NCBI GenBank assembly: GCA_028709805.1
Contig: JAQUTL010000004.1
Coordinates: 48,008 to 112,007, forward strand
DNA from: Victivallaceae bacterium
GTDB lineage: Bacteria > Verrucomicrobiota > Lentisphaeria > Victivallales > Victivallaceae
Reading direction: 5' to 3'
Length of the DNA stretch: 64,000 nucleotides
The notes beneath the pieces are model-generated. The model had not been told where the DNA came from, made no database searches, and saw nothing but the letters and a program-made list of their open reading frames with translations. Position 1 is the first letter of the stretch, and every line of letters starts with the position of its first letter. A program made the position numbers and the translations under genes. This document shows positions 27,059 to 37,003 of this stretch, piece after piece.

Positions 27059-28609
27059 TTACTCCCACTCAATGGTACCCGGAGGCTTCTGCGTGATGTC
27101 GTACACCACGCGGTTCACCCCGCGGACTTCGTTGATTATCCGGCTGGACATCCGGCCGAGCAGATCGTAAGGCAGCGGAACCCAGTCGGCGGTCATGCCG
27201 TCGGAACTGTCCACCGCCCGGATGGCGATGACATAGTCGTAAGTGCGCTCGTCACCCATCACGCCGACGGTGCGCACCGGAACAAAAACGGCAAACGTCT
27301 GCCAGATTTTATGATAAAGACCGGCTTTTTTGATTTCGTCCACCACGATTTCGTCGGCGTCGCGCAGAACGTCGAGCGTCTCTTTGGTGACCGCCCCCGG
27401 ATGGCGGACGGCCAGCCCCGGCCCGGGAAACGGCTGACGCATCACCACGTCCTCCGGCAAACCAAGCTGACGGCCGACCTCCCGCACCTCGTCCTTGAAC
27501 AGGCGGCTCAACGGTTCGAGCAGCTTGAATTTCATCTCTTTCGGCAGGCCGCCGACATTGTGATGACTCTTGATCATCGCCGCCGGATTGCCGTCGATCG
27601 GAATCGACTCGATCACGTCCGGATACGTTGTCCCCTGCGCCAGAAACGTCGCATGAGGAATCCCGGCGGCCGCCTCGTCAAACACCTTGACAAACTCGTT
27701 GCCGATGATATGGCGTTTGCGCTCCGGCTCGGCTACGCCTGAAAGCCTGGCGAGAAAACGCTCCGACGCGTCCACATACACCAGCTTCATTTTGAAGTTG
27801 CGCCCGAACAGATCCTGCACCCGCTTTTCCTCGTTCTTGCGGAGCAGGCCGTTGTTGACGAAAATACAGGTGAGCCGGTCCCCGATCGCGCGGTCGATCA
27901 ACGCCGCCGCCACGCTGGAGTCCACTCCGCCGGAAAGTCCGAGGATGACCTGTTCGTCTCCGACCTTGGCGCGAATGTCCTTCACCGCCTGTTCGATGAA
28001 CGACGCCATCGTCCAGTTTCCCGTGCATTTGCAGATATGGCCGCAGAAATTGCCGATAATCGTCCGCCCCTCTTCGGAGTGGACGACCTCCGGGTGAAAC
28101 TGAATGCCGTACAGTTCGCGGCCGCGGAATTTGACCGCGCCGTATTCGGTGTTGTCGCTGTCGGCCAGAACGTCCAGCGGAATCGGCGGCAGTTTTGTCA
28201 CCTTGTCGCCGTGCGACATCCAAACCGTCGTCTCTTTCTTCACTCCGGCGAACAACCCGGAACTTTCCCGGACGCGCAGCCGGGTTTTCCCGTACTCGCG
28301 CCGCGTCCCCGGCGACACCACGCCGCCGAGCGTATGGATCATCAGCTGAAGCCCGTAACATATTCCCAGCACCGGCACGCCGAGATTGAATATCTCCGGA
28401 TCGCACTGCGGCGCGCCCGGAGCGTAAACGCTCATCGGACCGCCGGAAAGCACCACACCGCGCGGCTTCAACGCCGCAATCTCCGCCGCCGACGCGGAAA
28501 ACGGCAGTATCCGGCTGTAAACCCGGCACTCACGGATTCTTCTGGCGATCAACTGGCTGTACTGCGAACCGAAGTCGAGCACAACTATGTTCTCAATTTG
28601 CTCACTCAT
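27059..28609 (-). CDS. guaA: GMP synthase (glutamine-hydrolysing)
   Basis: Converts XMP to GMP. 516 residues: the class I glutamine amidotransferase domain (VVLDFGSQYSQLIARRIRE, nucleophile in LGICYGLQLM, His in FHPEVVHSEEG) spans about 1-195; the ATP pyrophosphatase domain starts with GLSGGVDSSVAAAL; the C-terminal dimerisation domain carries RQPFPGPGLAVR and ends KPPGTIEWE. Complete and normal in length. First gene of the guaA-rsmD-kinase unit and divergent from the NSS transporter. Confidence 0.97.
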   Translation of the reverse strand: MSEQIENIVVLDFGSQYSQLIARRIRECRVYSRILPFSASAAEIAALKPRGVVLSGGPMSVYAPGAPQCDPEIFNLGVPVLGICYGLQLMIHTLGGVVSPGTRREYGKTRLRVRESSGLFAGVKKETTVWMSHGDKVTKLPPIPLDVLADSDNTEYGAVKFRGRELYGIQFHPEVVHSEEGRTIIGNFCGHICKCTGNWTMASFIEQAVKDIRAKVGDEQVILGLSGGVDSSVAAALIDRAIGDRLTCIFVNNGLLRKNEEKRVQDLFGRNFKMKLVYVDASERFLARLSGVAEPERKRHIIGNEFVKVFDEAAAGIPHATFLAQGTTYPDVIESIPIDGNPAAMIKSHHNVGGLPKEMKFKLLEPLSRLFKDEVREVGRQLGLPEDVVMRQPFPGPGLAVRHPGAVTKETLDVLRDADEIVVDEIKKAGLYHKIWQTFAVFVPVRTVGVMGDERTYDYVIAIRAVDSSDGMTADWVPLPYDLLGRMSSRIINEVRGVNRVVYDITQKPPGTIEWE

Positions 28610-28743
28610 TCATCTTCCCTTGTTTTTATATTACTATAATTTAACGCCGAATCACCACTTTTTCAATGAAAAGCCGCCGCAAATGATTGAAAATCCGGCG
28701 AAAACGGTTAACTTATTGAATCATTCACTATCAGGAGCGTCTC

Positions 28744-30354
28744 ATGATGAAAAACAACACCGACGGTTCGCGAGAAAGCTGGACCGGACAACTCGGTTTT
28801 ATTCTCGCCTCGGCCGGCAGTGCCATCGGGCTGGGCAACGTGTGGAAATTTCCCTATATCACCGGCATGAACGGCGGCGGCGCGTTCGTTCTGGTCTATC
28901 TGTGCTGCGTTCTTCTTATCGGCATGCCGCTGATGATGTGCGAGTTCTCCCTCGGCCGCCGGACCAGGAAAAACCCGTTCGGCGCCTTCCGCGAAATCTA
29001 TCCGGTCCGCACGCCGACGGCACTTATGTTCGGTCTGGCAATGCTGGCCTGCGCGGTGGCGCTGCTCGCGCTCGGCCGCGGCGGGATGGGAATAATTCTG
29101 GCAATCGGCGGACTGGCCGTGGCGCGCTGGGGATGGGGCGCGGTCGGCGCGCTCGGCGTGGTGATCCCGGTGCTGATACTTTCCTACTACAACGTTGTCG
29201 GCGGCTGGCTGATGATTTACGGTTTCGAGTCGCTGCGCGGTGCGCCGGAGCTTTCATCGCCGGAACTGGCGGAGGGTTTTTTCACCGCCGTCGCCGACAA
29301 CTGGAAATACACGCTGGCCGGAACCGCGATCTTCAGCTGCTGCAGTCTGGCGGTGGTGTGGTTCGGCGTTCGCAAAGGCATTGAGCGGGCAAGCAAGGTG
29401 CTGATGCCGCTGCTGTTCGTGATGCTGATCGCACTGATCCTGCGCGGCGTGACGCTGCCGGGTTCGGAAAAGGGAATAAGTTTCCTGCTGACGCCGCATT
29501 TCGACCGCCTTAGCGCGGCCGGCGTGCTGGAAGCGGTCGGCCACGCGTTTTTCACATTGAGTCTGGGCATGGGCATCATCCTGACCTACGGCAGCTATCT
29601 GCCCAGCGACCGCAACATCCTGAGCGCGTCGGCGGTGATCGTGGGGCTGGACACGCTGGTGGCGCTGATGGCCGGTCTGGCGATATTTCCGGCGCTGTTC
29701 GCGGCCGGAATGAACCCGACGGTCGGCTCCGGGCTGGTGTTCAACGTCATGCCGGTGACGCTGCACAGTTTCGGCGACGGGCTGGGAACGCTCTGGTGCG
29801 TGCTGTTGTTCGGCCTGATCGTGATCGCGGCGCTGACCAGTTCGATCAGTCTGCTGGAGGTGCCGGTGTCGTTCTGCATGGACCAGTTCAAATGGCGGCG
29901 GCGGACGGCGGTGGTGACGGTTTTTCTGGTTGTCATCGTTTTGAGTCTGGCCTCGGCCGCCAGCGCCGCGTCGTGGAGTCACGTTCCGTGGCTGCGAACG
30001 GCCGCCGAGTGGCTGCTGTCCGGCGTGGAAGGAATGCGCGACAGCTTCTTCACACAACTGGACGTCTTCTGTTCAAGCTATCTTTTACCGATCTCGGGGC
30101 TGCTGACCGTGCTGTTCGTCGGCTATGTGTGGAAAACCCGCAACTGCCTGCGCGAACTCCGCCGCGGCGGCGACAATTACTGGGACACCAACATTCTCAT
30201 CCTGATCGCCGGACTGCGCGGCGACGGTCATTTGCAGGAGCGCCGCTACATTTACACGCTCGGCGTGCTGTTCGGCCTGCTGATCCGCATCGTGGCGCCG
30301 CTGGCGATCATCATCTGCTTCATGAACCTTGTCGGATGGATAAAGTTGACCTGA
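28744..30354 (+). CDS. Neurotransmitter:sodium symporter (NSS/SNF) family transporter
   Basis: 536-residue LeuT-fold sodium-dependent transporter, about 12 helices. GFILASAGSAIGLGNVWKFP and NGGGAFVLVYL in TM1-TM2 hold the sodium and substrate contacts. Bacterial members carry amino acids. ATG at 28744 follows AGGAG by 6 nt. A hydrophobic Gly-rich extra segment at about residues 100-135 lies between helices 3 and 4. hflX begins 3 nt after its stop, so the two are co-transcribed, a pairing without an obvious functional reason. Confidence 0.92.
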   Translation: MMKNNTDGSRESWTGQLGFILASAGSAIGLGNVWKFPYITGMNGGGAFVLVYLCCVLLIGMPLMMCEFSLGRRTRKNPFGAFREIYPVRTPTALMFGLAMLACAVALLALGRGGMGIILAIGGLAVARWGWGAVGALGVVIPVLILSYYNVVGGWLMIYGFESLRGAPELSSPELAEGFFTAVADNWKYTLAGTAIFSCCSLAVVWFGVRKGIERASKVLMPLLFVMLIALILRGVTLPGSEKGISFLLTPHFDRLSAAGVLEAVGHAFFTLSLGMGIILTYGSYLPSDRNILSASAVIVGLDTLVALMAGLAIFPALFAAGMNPTVGSGLVFNVMPVTLHSFGDGLGTLWCVLLFGLIVIAALTSSISLLEVPVSFCMDQFKWRRRTAVVTVFLVVIVLSLASAASAASWSHVPWLRTAAEWLLSGVEGMRDSFFTQLDVFCSSYLLPISGLLTVLFVGYVWKTRNCLRELRRGGDNYWDTNILILIAGLRGDGHLQERRYIYTLGVLFGLLIRIVAPLAIIICFMNLVGWIKLT

Positions 30355-30357
30355 CCT

Positions 30358-31644
30358 ATGTTTGAAACCGATATTGAAAAACGCAAAATCACCGAAAAGG
30401 CGCTGATCGTCGGGGTGCGGCCGCCCGAAGAATCCGAAAGCGCCGCCGCCGAACACTTGGACGAACTGGCCGAACTGGTCGGCAATCTGGACATTGAAGT
30501 GGCCGGCGAAGAGGTCGTGCGGCTGAAAACCGTTCAGGCCCATTATTTTGTCGGCAGCGGAAAGGCCGAAGAGCTATCCGTGCTTTTTGCGGAAAGAAAG
30601 TGCGATCTGATCGTTTTCGACGCCGAGCTTTCCCCCTCGCAGCAGCGCAACTGGGAGCGGCTGCTCAACGCTCCGGTGCTCGACCGGCGCGAGATCATTC
30701 TCGATATTTTTGCCGAACGTGCGATCACCCGCGAGGCCAGACTGCAGATCGAACTGGCTAAACTTGAATACATGCTGCCCCGGCTGACCGGAGCGTGGAC
30801 GCACCTGTCAAGACAGCAGGGCGGCGCCCGCGGCACCCGCGGCGAAGGCGAAAAACAGATCGAATACGACCGGCGCGACGTGCAGCGGAAAATCGCCGGA
30901 CTTAAAGTCGAACTGGAAAACGTCCGCAAACAGCGCTCGGTGATGCGCAAAAGCCGCCAGAAGTCTCCGGTGGCGAAAGCCGCGATCGTCGGCTACACAA
31001 ACGTGGGAAAATCGTCGCTGCTGAACGCGCTCGGCGCCGCCGAAGTCGCGGCGGAGGACAAACTGTTCGCCACGCTCGACCCCGCCACCCGGCGGGTTGA
31101 GCTTGAAGGCAACACCGTTCTGCTGATGACCGACACGGTCGGCTTTGTCCGCAAACTGCCGCACACGCTGGTCGCGGCGTTCAAGTCCACACTGGAGGAG
31201 GCGGTGTTCTCCGACTTTCTGGTGGTGGTGCTGGACGCTTCCAGCGAATTTCTGGAGGAACACTGGGAAACCACCATCGGCGTACTGAACGAACTTGGCG
31301 CCGCCGACCGCGAAATGCTGGTGGTGTTCAATAAATGCGACCTGCCGCATGATCCGACACTGGAGGCGCGGGCGCGCGGACTGTTTCCGTCCGGACTGTT
31401 CATCTCGGTAAAAACCGGCGCAGGGATGGACGAACTGCGCCGCGAACTCGCCGCCATGGCCCGCCGCCACCGCCGGACGCTGAGAATTCAGCTGCCGCCG
31501 GAACGCTCCGACCTTGCGGCGCTGGCCCGCCGCGCCGGAGAGGTGTATGAGGCGGAATACGACGATTTCGGCAATCTTAGTCTGATCTGTTCGATCCCGG
31601 TACAGCTGGAAGAACAATACCGCCCCTATCTTGTCTGTAAGTAA
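30358..31644 (+). CDS. hflX: Ribosome-associated GTPase HflX
   Basis: 428 residues. The N-terminal HflX domain (VGSGKAEEL, DAELSPSQQRNWE, DRREIILDIFAERA) is followed by the Gly-rich linker QQGGARGTRGEGEKQIEYD and the G domain with GYTNVGKSSLLNAL (G1), DTVGFVRKLPHTLVAAFKST (G3) and FNKCDL (G4). HflX splits stalled ribosomes, notably after heat stress. Starts 3 nt after the transporter, and a secreted coiled-coil protein gene follows 16 nt after it. Confidence 0.95.
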   Translation: MFETDIEKRKITEKALIVGVRPPEESESAAAEHLDELAELVGNLDIEVAGEEVVRLKTVQAHYFVGSGKAEELSVLFAERKCDLIVFDAELSPSQQRNWERLLNAPVLDRREIILDIFAERAITREARLQIELAKLEYMLPRLTGAWTHLSRQQGGARGTRGEGEKQIEYDRRDVQRKIAGLKVELENVRKQRSVMRKSRQKSPVAKAAIVGYTNVGKSSLLNALGAAEVAAEDKLFATLDPATRRVELEGNTVLLMTDTVGFVRKLPHTLVAAFKSTLEEAVFSDFLVVVLDASSEFLEEHWETTIGVLNELGAADREMLVVFNKCDLPHDPTLEARARGLFPSGLFISVKTGAGMDELRRELAAMARRHRRTLRIQLPPERSDLAALARRAGEVYEAEYDDFGNLSLICSIPVQLEEQYRPYLVCK

Positions 31645-31660
31645 AAAGGAGAAACTTTCC

Positions 31661-34468
31661 ATGAAATATCGGCTGCTGATCGTCATGTTGGCTGTGGGCG
31701 TCTGCGTCCGCGCCGCGGCTCCGTCCGGCGACGCCGGAACCTGGGAACTGTGGAACTCCGGCTACGAGTACTACGAAAAAGGCAGAAAGGCGAAATTTGC
31801 CGGCGACAACGCAAAAGCGCTGCAACTGCTTGAGGAATCCAAAAAATATTACCTTGAAGTCAAACGCACCCGGCCGGACTGGAACCAGAACGTCATCGAC
31901 AGCCGGATATCAATGGTGGAGTCCGACCTGCAGGTTCTCCGCGGACTGACCGGAACGCCGGCTCCGGCGGTTGAAGTTCCGCCCGCTGCACCCGGCGAAT
32001 CCGTCGCGGCGGAACCGCCGAAGCCGGCCGCGCCGGACACCTCGACCGTCCGCACCCGCGAGCTTGCCGCCGACCGCGACCGCTACCGCGAAAAGGTGCT
32101 TGAACTTACCAGAGAACTTGAAACCATGCGTATCCGCGAACGCGCCAACGCCGCCAACGCCGGAGAGATCGAGAACCTGCTCCGCGAAAACCGCCGCATT
32201 TCCGACGAGCTTGCCGCCCTGCGCCGCCAGCAGAGTGCGCTGGAGGAGCGTCTGGCCCGGCCGGACGAGGAGAAAAAAACGCTGGAAGCCAGACTGGTCG
32301 AGGAAAAAGCCGGCGCCGAGGCGCTCGGCAGACAGTTGAATGACGCGCGAACCGAAATCGAAAAAGTCAAGTCCGACTCCGACGCCGCCTACCGGGAGCG
32401 CAACTCCCTGCGGATGACCGAACGCGAACTAACCGCCAAGCTGGCCAACGCCGAACGCGAACTCGGCAATCTTCAGAATCGCCGCGGCTTTGAAAACGCC
32501 GAACGCGAGGCGCTTAACCGGAAACTTTCCGATGCCGTGCGGGAAAAGGAACGCGTCACCGCCGAACTCGCCGTCAAAGACAAGGCCGTCGAAGAGCTTC
32601 GCGCCAGTCACAACGCACTGCTGAAAGACCCCGGACTGCTTAAAACCGAGCCGGCCGCCGTCATGCAGGACAATATGGCGCTTCAGGAACAACTGCTCGC
32701 CATCCGGACCGAAAACACCGCCCTGCTCGATAAACTGCGCAAAACGGAAGCCGAAAACTTCAAAAACTCCGAGGAGGCCAAAGACCTGCGCGGCTTCATT
32801 CAGGATCTGGACACCCGGCGCAAAACCGCCGAAGAGGAGCTGCGCATCGGCCGCGACGCGCTCACCGCCGCAAAAACCGAGCTTGAAAACAAGATTTCCG
32901 AAAATAAAAAGGCCGCGGCGAGAACCGCCGCACTTGAAGCGGCCGTCCTTGAACTCACCGGGCAGAACGACCGGCTCCGCCGCCGGGCCGAAAGCGGCAG
33001 TGCCAACGTCCAGAACATGATCGACCTCAACGCCAGCCGCAAGGCGCTGGCCGATGAACTCGCCGTCGCCAAACAGCAGTCCGACGCGGTGGCGGCCGAC
33101 CTCGAAAAAAGAAGCGCCGAACTCGCAGCGGCAAAAGCCGAAATCGACCGTCTCACCACCGAAAACGCCGACAAAGCCGCCGCAATCGTCCGGCTCGAAG
33201 AATTTGAACGCGACTGCAAAACGCTGAAACCGGAATGCGAACGCCTCACCGCGCTGAACGGCGAACTTGAAGCCGCCGCCGCCCGCGACCGCAATAAACT
33301 GGCGGAACTTGCCGCCGACCAGCGGATCGCCGAAGAGACGCGCCTCGGCCTCCCGGAGCTTCGCCGCACCCTTGCCGAAACCCAGACCATAAATCAGCAG
33401 CTCACCCAACAGCTTGAGGCCGAACGGCTCGCCGCGCTCAAAGTCCAGCAGGAGTCGGCCAAACAACTCGACGCGCTGAACCGTCAGCTCAACGACACCG
33501 CCGCCAAACTTGAAGCCGCCCGCGACGGACGCACCCTCGAAGCCGCCCCCGCCGACTACAAGCCGCCGGAAGAACCCTCCACCGCCATGCAGGTCGCCGG
33601 TCTTCTGGCCGACGCCGCCGGAGCCGACACCGAGGAACTGAAATTCCACTATCTGCGCAAGGCCGCCGCGCTTGACCCGGCCAACCCGGACGCCGCCGCC
33701 GAACTCGGACTTCTGGAGTACAGCTCCGGCAGCCGCGAAAAGGCCGAACGGCTGCTCGCCGCAGCACTCGCCGCCTATCCGGAGGACGCCGGACTCGCCG
33801 CCGCCTACGCCAGAATAATGCTCGATTCCAGCCGCTCCGGCAACGCGCTCCCCGTGCTTGAGCAGGCTCTGAACGCCAGACCCAACGACTATGAGCTCCG
33901 GCTGCTCCGCGCCGCCGCGCTCTGGCGCTCCGGCTTCCTTGAGCGCGCCGAAGACGAACTGGCCAAACTGATGGCCTCATCGCCCAACCGCCCCGACGCC
34001 TATCGCGAAACGGCGCTGATGCTGGCGCAGAATGCCCCCGACCGGCTCGACGAGGCCGCCGGACTCTACGACCAGAGCCGTCAGCTCAACGGCTCCGCCG
34101 ACGGCTATCTTGAAACCGCGCTGGCCGCAAAACTCAGCGCCAACCGCGAAACCGTCGCCTTCCTTTACGGCTCGGCGGCGGCGGCGGAAGACGAAAACGA
34201 GCTGGAGTCGGCCATGTGGTTCTACCGCGAACTGTGCGGACTGGAGCCGCGGCGCGAACTGCCGGGCCTCCATCTCGCGCTCGTGCTACTGAAACTCGAC
34301 CGGCCGCAGGAGGCGATTGCCGCGCTGAAAGCCCTCCCCGCCGCGACGCCTAACGAAGAAGAAACCGGTCTGTGGAACCTTCTGGCAACAAAAATCGCCG
34401 GAATGAACGCCCCGGCCGTCCGCGTCGATTTTGAATCAATCCGCGCCGAAAAGACCGCCGCAAAATGA
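31661..34468 (+). CDS. Secreted coiled-coil and TPR-repeat protein
   Basis: 935 residues. Signal peptide MKYRLLIVMLAVGVCVRAAA; a TPR-like N-terminal helical segment; a Pro-rich linker (about 110-130); a very long Glu/Lys/Ala-rich heptad region (about 135-630) typical of coiled coil; then TPR-type repeats (about 640-880; FHYLRKAAALDPANPDAAAE, AALAAYPEDAGLAAAYARIM). Its function is not known. The architecture suits a long envelope-spanning scaffold. ATG at 31661 follows AAAGGAG by 8 nt. The pseudopilus operon begins about 115 nt downstream under its own promoter, so an assembly role there is a reasonable but unproven guess. Confidence 0.75.
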   Translation: MKYRLLIVMLAVGVCVRAAAPSGDAGTWELWNSGYEYYEKGRKAKFAGDNAKALQLLEESKKYYLEVKRTRPDWNQNVIDSRISMVESDLQVLRGLTGTPAPAVEVPPAAPGESVAAEPPKPAAPDTSTVRTRELAADRDRYREKVLELTRELETMRIRERANAANAGEIENLLRENRRISDELAALRRQQSALEERLARPDEEKKTLEARLVEEKAGAEALGRQLNDARTEIEKVKSDSDAAYRERNSLRMTERELTAKLANAERELGNLQNRRGFENAEREALNRKLSDAVREKERVTAELAVKDKAVEELRASHNALLKDPGLLKTEPAAVMQDNMALQEQLLAIRTENTALLDKLRKTEAENFKNSEEAKDLRGFIQDLDTRRKTAEEELRIGRDALTAAKTELENKISENKKAAARTAALEAAVLELTGQNDRLRRRAESGSANVQNMIDLNASRKALADELAVAKQQSDAVAADLEKRSAELAAAKAEIDRLTTENADKAAAIVRLEEFERDCKTLKPECERLTALNGELEAAAARDRNKLAELAADQRIAEETRLGLPELRRTLAETQTINQQLTQQLEAERLAALKVQQESAKQLDALNRQLNDTAAKLEAARDGRTLEAAPADYKPPEEPSTAMQVAGLLADAAGADTEELKFHYLRKAAALDPANPDAAAELGLLEYSSGSREKAERLLAAALAAYPEDAGLAAAYARIMLDSSRSGNALPVLEQALNARPNDYELRLLRAAALWRSGFLERAEDELAKLMASSPNRPDAYRETALMLAQNAPDRLDEAAGLYDQSRQLNGSADGYLETALAAKLSANRETVAFLYGSAAAAEDENELESAMWFYRELCGLEPRRELPGLHLALVLLKLDRPQEAIAALKALPAATPNEEETGLWNLLATKIAGMNAPAVRVDFESIRAEKTAAK

Positions 34469-34506
34469 AAAATCGCCCTATTTACGCTAAAAAAACAAAA
34501 CGCTTC

Positions 34507-34535
34507 TTGAAAATCATCGGTTTTTATACTATAAT
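34507..34535 (+). promoter_or_regulatory. Promoter of pseudopilus operon
   Basis: TTGAAA (34507-34512), exactly 17 nt, TATAAT (34530-34535), 47 nt before the first pseudopilin start codon, with GGAGG 7 nt before that ATG. One of the best sigma70-like matches in the window. Confidence 0.7.
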
Positions 34536-34582
34536 TACGTTCGGTTAATCTTTTGATTCTGCTCACTAACGGAGGTTTTCAG

Positions 34583-35278
34583 ATGCTTTCAAAATATGCC
34601 GCGGGAAACAGATTGCGCTTCACGCTGGTGGAGTTGATGATGGTAATCGCCATAATCGGCGCAATCGCGGCGCTCGGGCTGGGGGTGTTCAACTTTTCCA
34701 GCTACAAAATCGCGGAGACCCGCTCCAGCGGCGTGATAAACAAACTCGACGCCGCAATAAAACTGCTCAACAACAAATATGGAATGTATCCGCAAAACGA
34801 AGATTCCGGCAACTACACCGGATTTCTTGTCCTCGGATGCAAGCTGAACAACGACGACAACGGCAGCAACAAACTGGTGGAAAACCTCCGGGCCGCCGGA
34901 GCACTCAAAAACTTTCCCGAAGAATATGTCCGGGATTTCATCAATCTGACCGACCTTGAACGGCTGCTCGGCGAATTCGGCCGCAAGGTTGCCGACGACA
35001 ACGGCACCACCCGCTACGTTGTCGTCGATTCGTGGGACCGTCCGCTGTTCTACCACGCCCCCGGCAACTACCGCACCGGCAGCTTCGACCTCTGCTCCGC
35101 CGGGCTGGACGGCAAATATTTTGACAACGATTCACCGCTGACCGGGGACGGCATGACCGCCGGAAGTTTTGAAAACAATCTGAGGCTTATTGAAAAAACC
35201 AATCTCAACAGCAATATCGATGTTGTCGGCAAGGTGTTTTTCAGCTCGGATTTCAGCGACGACATCACTAATTACTGA
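34583..35278 (+). CDS. Pseudopilin, GspG-like (first of two)
   Basis: 231 residues. After a 14-residue leader, RFTLVELMMVIAIIGAIAAL forms the prepilin helix with Glu5; position -1 is Arg instead of Gly. The C-terminal part DLCSAGLDGKYFDNDSP resembles the calcium-binding loop of the major T2SS pseudopilin GspG. The protein is longer than GspG (about 145 aa). ATG at 34583 is fixed by GGAGG 7 nt upstream. First gene of the six-gene pseudopilus operon. Confidence 0.85.
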   Translation: MLSKYAAGNRLRFTLVELMMVIAIIGAIAALGLGVFNFSSYKIAETRSSGVINKLDAAIKLLNNKYGMYPQNEDSGNYTGFLVLGCKLNNDDNGSNKLVENLRAAGALKNFPEEYVRDFINLTDLERLLGEFGRKVADDNGTTRYVVVDSWDRPLFYHAPGNYRTGSFDLCSAGLDGKYFDNDSPLTGDGMTAGSFENNLRLIEKTNLNSNIDVVGKVFFSSDFSDDITNY

Positions 35279-35311
35279 AAAATAAGATTATAATAAATAG
35301 GGGTGCAACAG

Positions 35312-36157
35312 ATGAAAAAGTTCACGTTGGTGGAACTGCTGGTGGTAATAAGCATCATCGGTATTTTGGCGGCCATTGTGCTGCCGACCGTGGCCGGAGC
35401 CAACCAGAAGTCTCTGATCATGAAGGCAAAAACCGACATTGCGGCGCTTAAGATGTCCATCGAAAAATATCAAACGGACAATCAGGGCAAACTGCCGTGC
35501 TCCGAGTTCGTCAAAATGTCCGACAACAAAAATGACACCGACTTCATGGACAAGCGCGGCCGGCTCACCGCCTACGGTTATGACGTCATCACCCAGCTGC
35601 TCAGCAATACCGATATAGTGAAAACCGACGAAAAGGACCCGTTCGGCGACGACGAGTCCTTCCGCGGCACCAGCAATAAAAACCATACCGGCAACGCCAG
35701 GGCCGAAAGCGCCGCCAGCGATCCGAACAGTGCGCTGATCTCCACCAATGCCGACGGCATGAACGTAAAGCGGGTCAATCCCCGCAAGATTTCCTATCTC
35801 GACGTTCCGCGCGACTTCGTCTATGAAGGCCTGCGCGACCCGTGGGGCAACCGCTATGTCATCATCTTCGACTGCGAGGACGGCGACGCCGGCGACTACC
35901 AGAAACTTGACGGCACCGGAACCGACAGCGACAAGCCGCGCACATTGCTCGACGGCCAGCTCAACCATCCGGCGACCGACTCCGGAACCGATATCAATGG
36001 CGCGTCCGCCGGCGACATGGCCGCCCGCGGCGTTGCCCCGGTGGTTCGCGGCCCGGTGCTGATCTACAGCATGGGACCGAACGGCGCGGATGACTGCGGA
36101 CTCAACGCCGTGTTCGACAATGACCGCGACGACATCAACTCCTGGAGCGCAATGTAG
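35312..36157 (+). CDS. Pseudopilin, GspG-like (second)
   Basis: 281 residues starting MKKFTLVELLVVISIIGILA, with Lys at -1. The C-terminal segment YSMGPNGADD...FDNDRDDINSW follows the layout of the GspG calcium loop (LGADG...DI.NW), and DPWGNRYVIIFDCE resembles the 'DPWGnpY' strand of GspG. Twice the normal GspG size because of inserted Asp-rich loops. ATG at 35312 is preferred over GTG at 35303 because GGGGTG lies 6 nt before it. Whether this or the previous gene is the major subunit cannot be told from sequence. Confidence 0.87.
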   Translation: MKKFTLVELLVVISIIGILAAIVLPTVAGANQKSLIMKAKTDIAALKMSIEKYQTDNQGKLPCSEFVKMSDNKNDTDFMDKRGRLTAYGYDVITQLLSNTDIVKTDEKDPFGDDESFRGTSNKNHTGNARAESAASDPNSALISTNADGMNVKRVNPRKISYLDVPRDFVYEGLRDPWGNRYVIIFDCEDGDAGDYQKLDGTGTDSDKPRTLLDGQLNHPATDSGTDINGASAGDMAARGVAPVVRGPVLIYSMGPNGADDCGLNAVFDNDRDDINSWSAM

Positions 36158-36160
36158 GAA

Positions 36161-37003
36161 ATGAACGTCGGTCCAAAAAAATACACGCTCGTCGAGGTCG
36201 CGCTGGTGATGACCATCATCGCCGTAGTGCTCAGCCTGACGCTGCTGACCGTCAACAAGATGGTCGCGGCGCAGAAGCTGGACACCGCGGCGGCACGACT
36301 CGCCGGAGCCGTCAGCCGCGCCCGCAACCTGGCGGTGGCCTGTCCGGTGCGCGACAACACTGTGGCGACCAATCCGCTGATCGCCATGCTGATGCCGGTA
36401 ACCAGCAAATTTGAAGATTGGGGCGGCGACGCCTGCCGCTCCTACCGCTTCTGCAAAGTGGAAAAAAACGGCAGCGGCTATAAATTTGCCGGCTGGCTGC
36501 CGGACTCCGGATGGGAAAACTTCGGCGACGGCGTGGTGATCGCCGGCATCCGCAGCAAAACAAGCGGCGAAGACGCCTATTCAAAAACCGCTTCCGACTA
36601 CATCGACACCGAATATACCATCAGCAAAAACGCCTACGGCGACCGGCTGAACGATTCGGACATGTTCTTCTACGGAAACAACAACTGGGACGCGCTGAAA
36701 GTCACCGACGTGCCGCTGGGCAGCGACACCAGAAGCGCCGCCGCGAACGCGGACTGCCCCGGCATCGTCTTCGACAAATTCGGCAAAGCGCTCAACGCAT
36801 CCGGCGTCACCGTGATCATGGCCGAGGGGCTGGTCTCGCGTTTCGCAAGCGACAAAACGCCGTATTTCAGATTTCTCAACACCTATAAAAACGTGTCGGA
36901 CTCGGCGTCCTACGCCGGCAACTGGCTGGAGATGCGGGTCGAGCTTTTCAGCGGCCAGCCGCAGATCCGCTTTCAGGGCAAGGAATGGGGAGCCGATAAA
37001 TGA
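36161..37003 (+). CDS. Minor pseudopilin, GspH-like
   Basis: 280 residues starting MNVGPKKYTLVEVALVMTII; mature residue 1 would be Tyr, with Lys at -1, and Glu5 is present. A globular domain of beta character follows. Assignment as the H-type subunit rests on position in the operon and general shape, not on a specific motif. Starts 3 nt after the previous stop and overlaps the next gene by 4 nt. Confidence 0.75.
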   Translation: MNVGPKKYTLVEVALVMTIIAVVLSLTLLTVNKMVAAQKLDTAAARLAGAVSRARNLAVACPVRDNTVATNPLIAMLMPVTSKFEDWGGDACRSYRFCKVEKNGSGYKFAGWLPDSGWENFGDGVVIAGIRSKTSGEDAYSKTASDYIDTEYTISKNAYGDRLNDSDMFFYGNNNWDALKVTDVPLGSDTRSAAANADCPGIVFDKFGKALNASGVTVIMAEGLVSRFASDKTPYFRFLNTYKNVSDSASYAGNWLEMRVELFSGQPQIRFQGKEWGADK

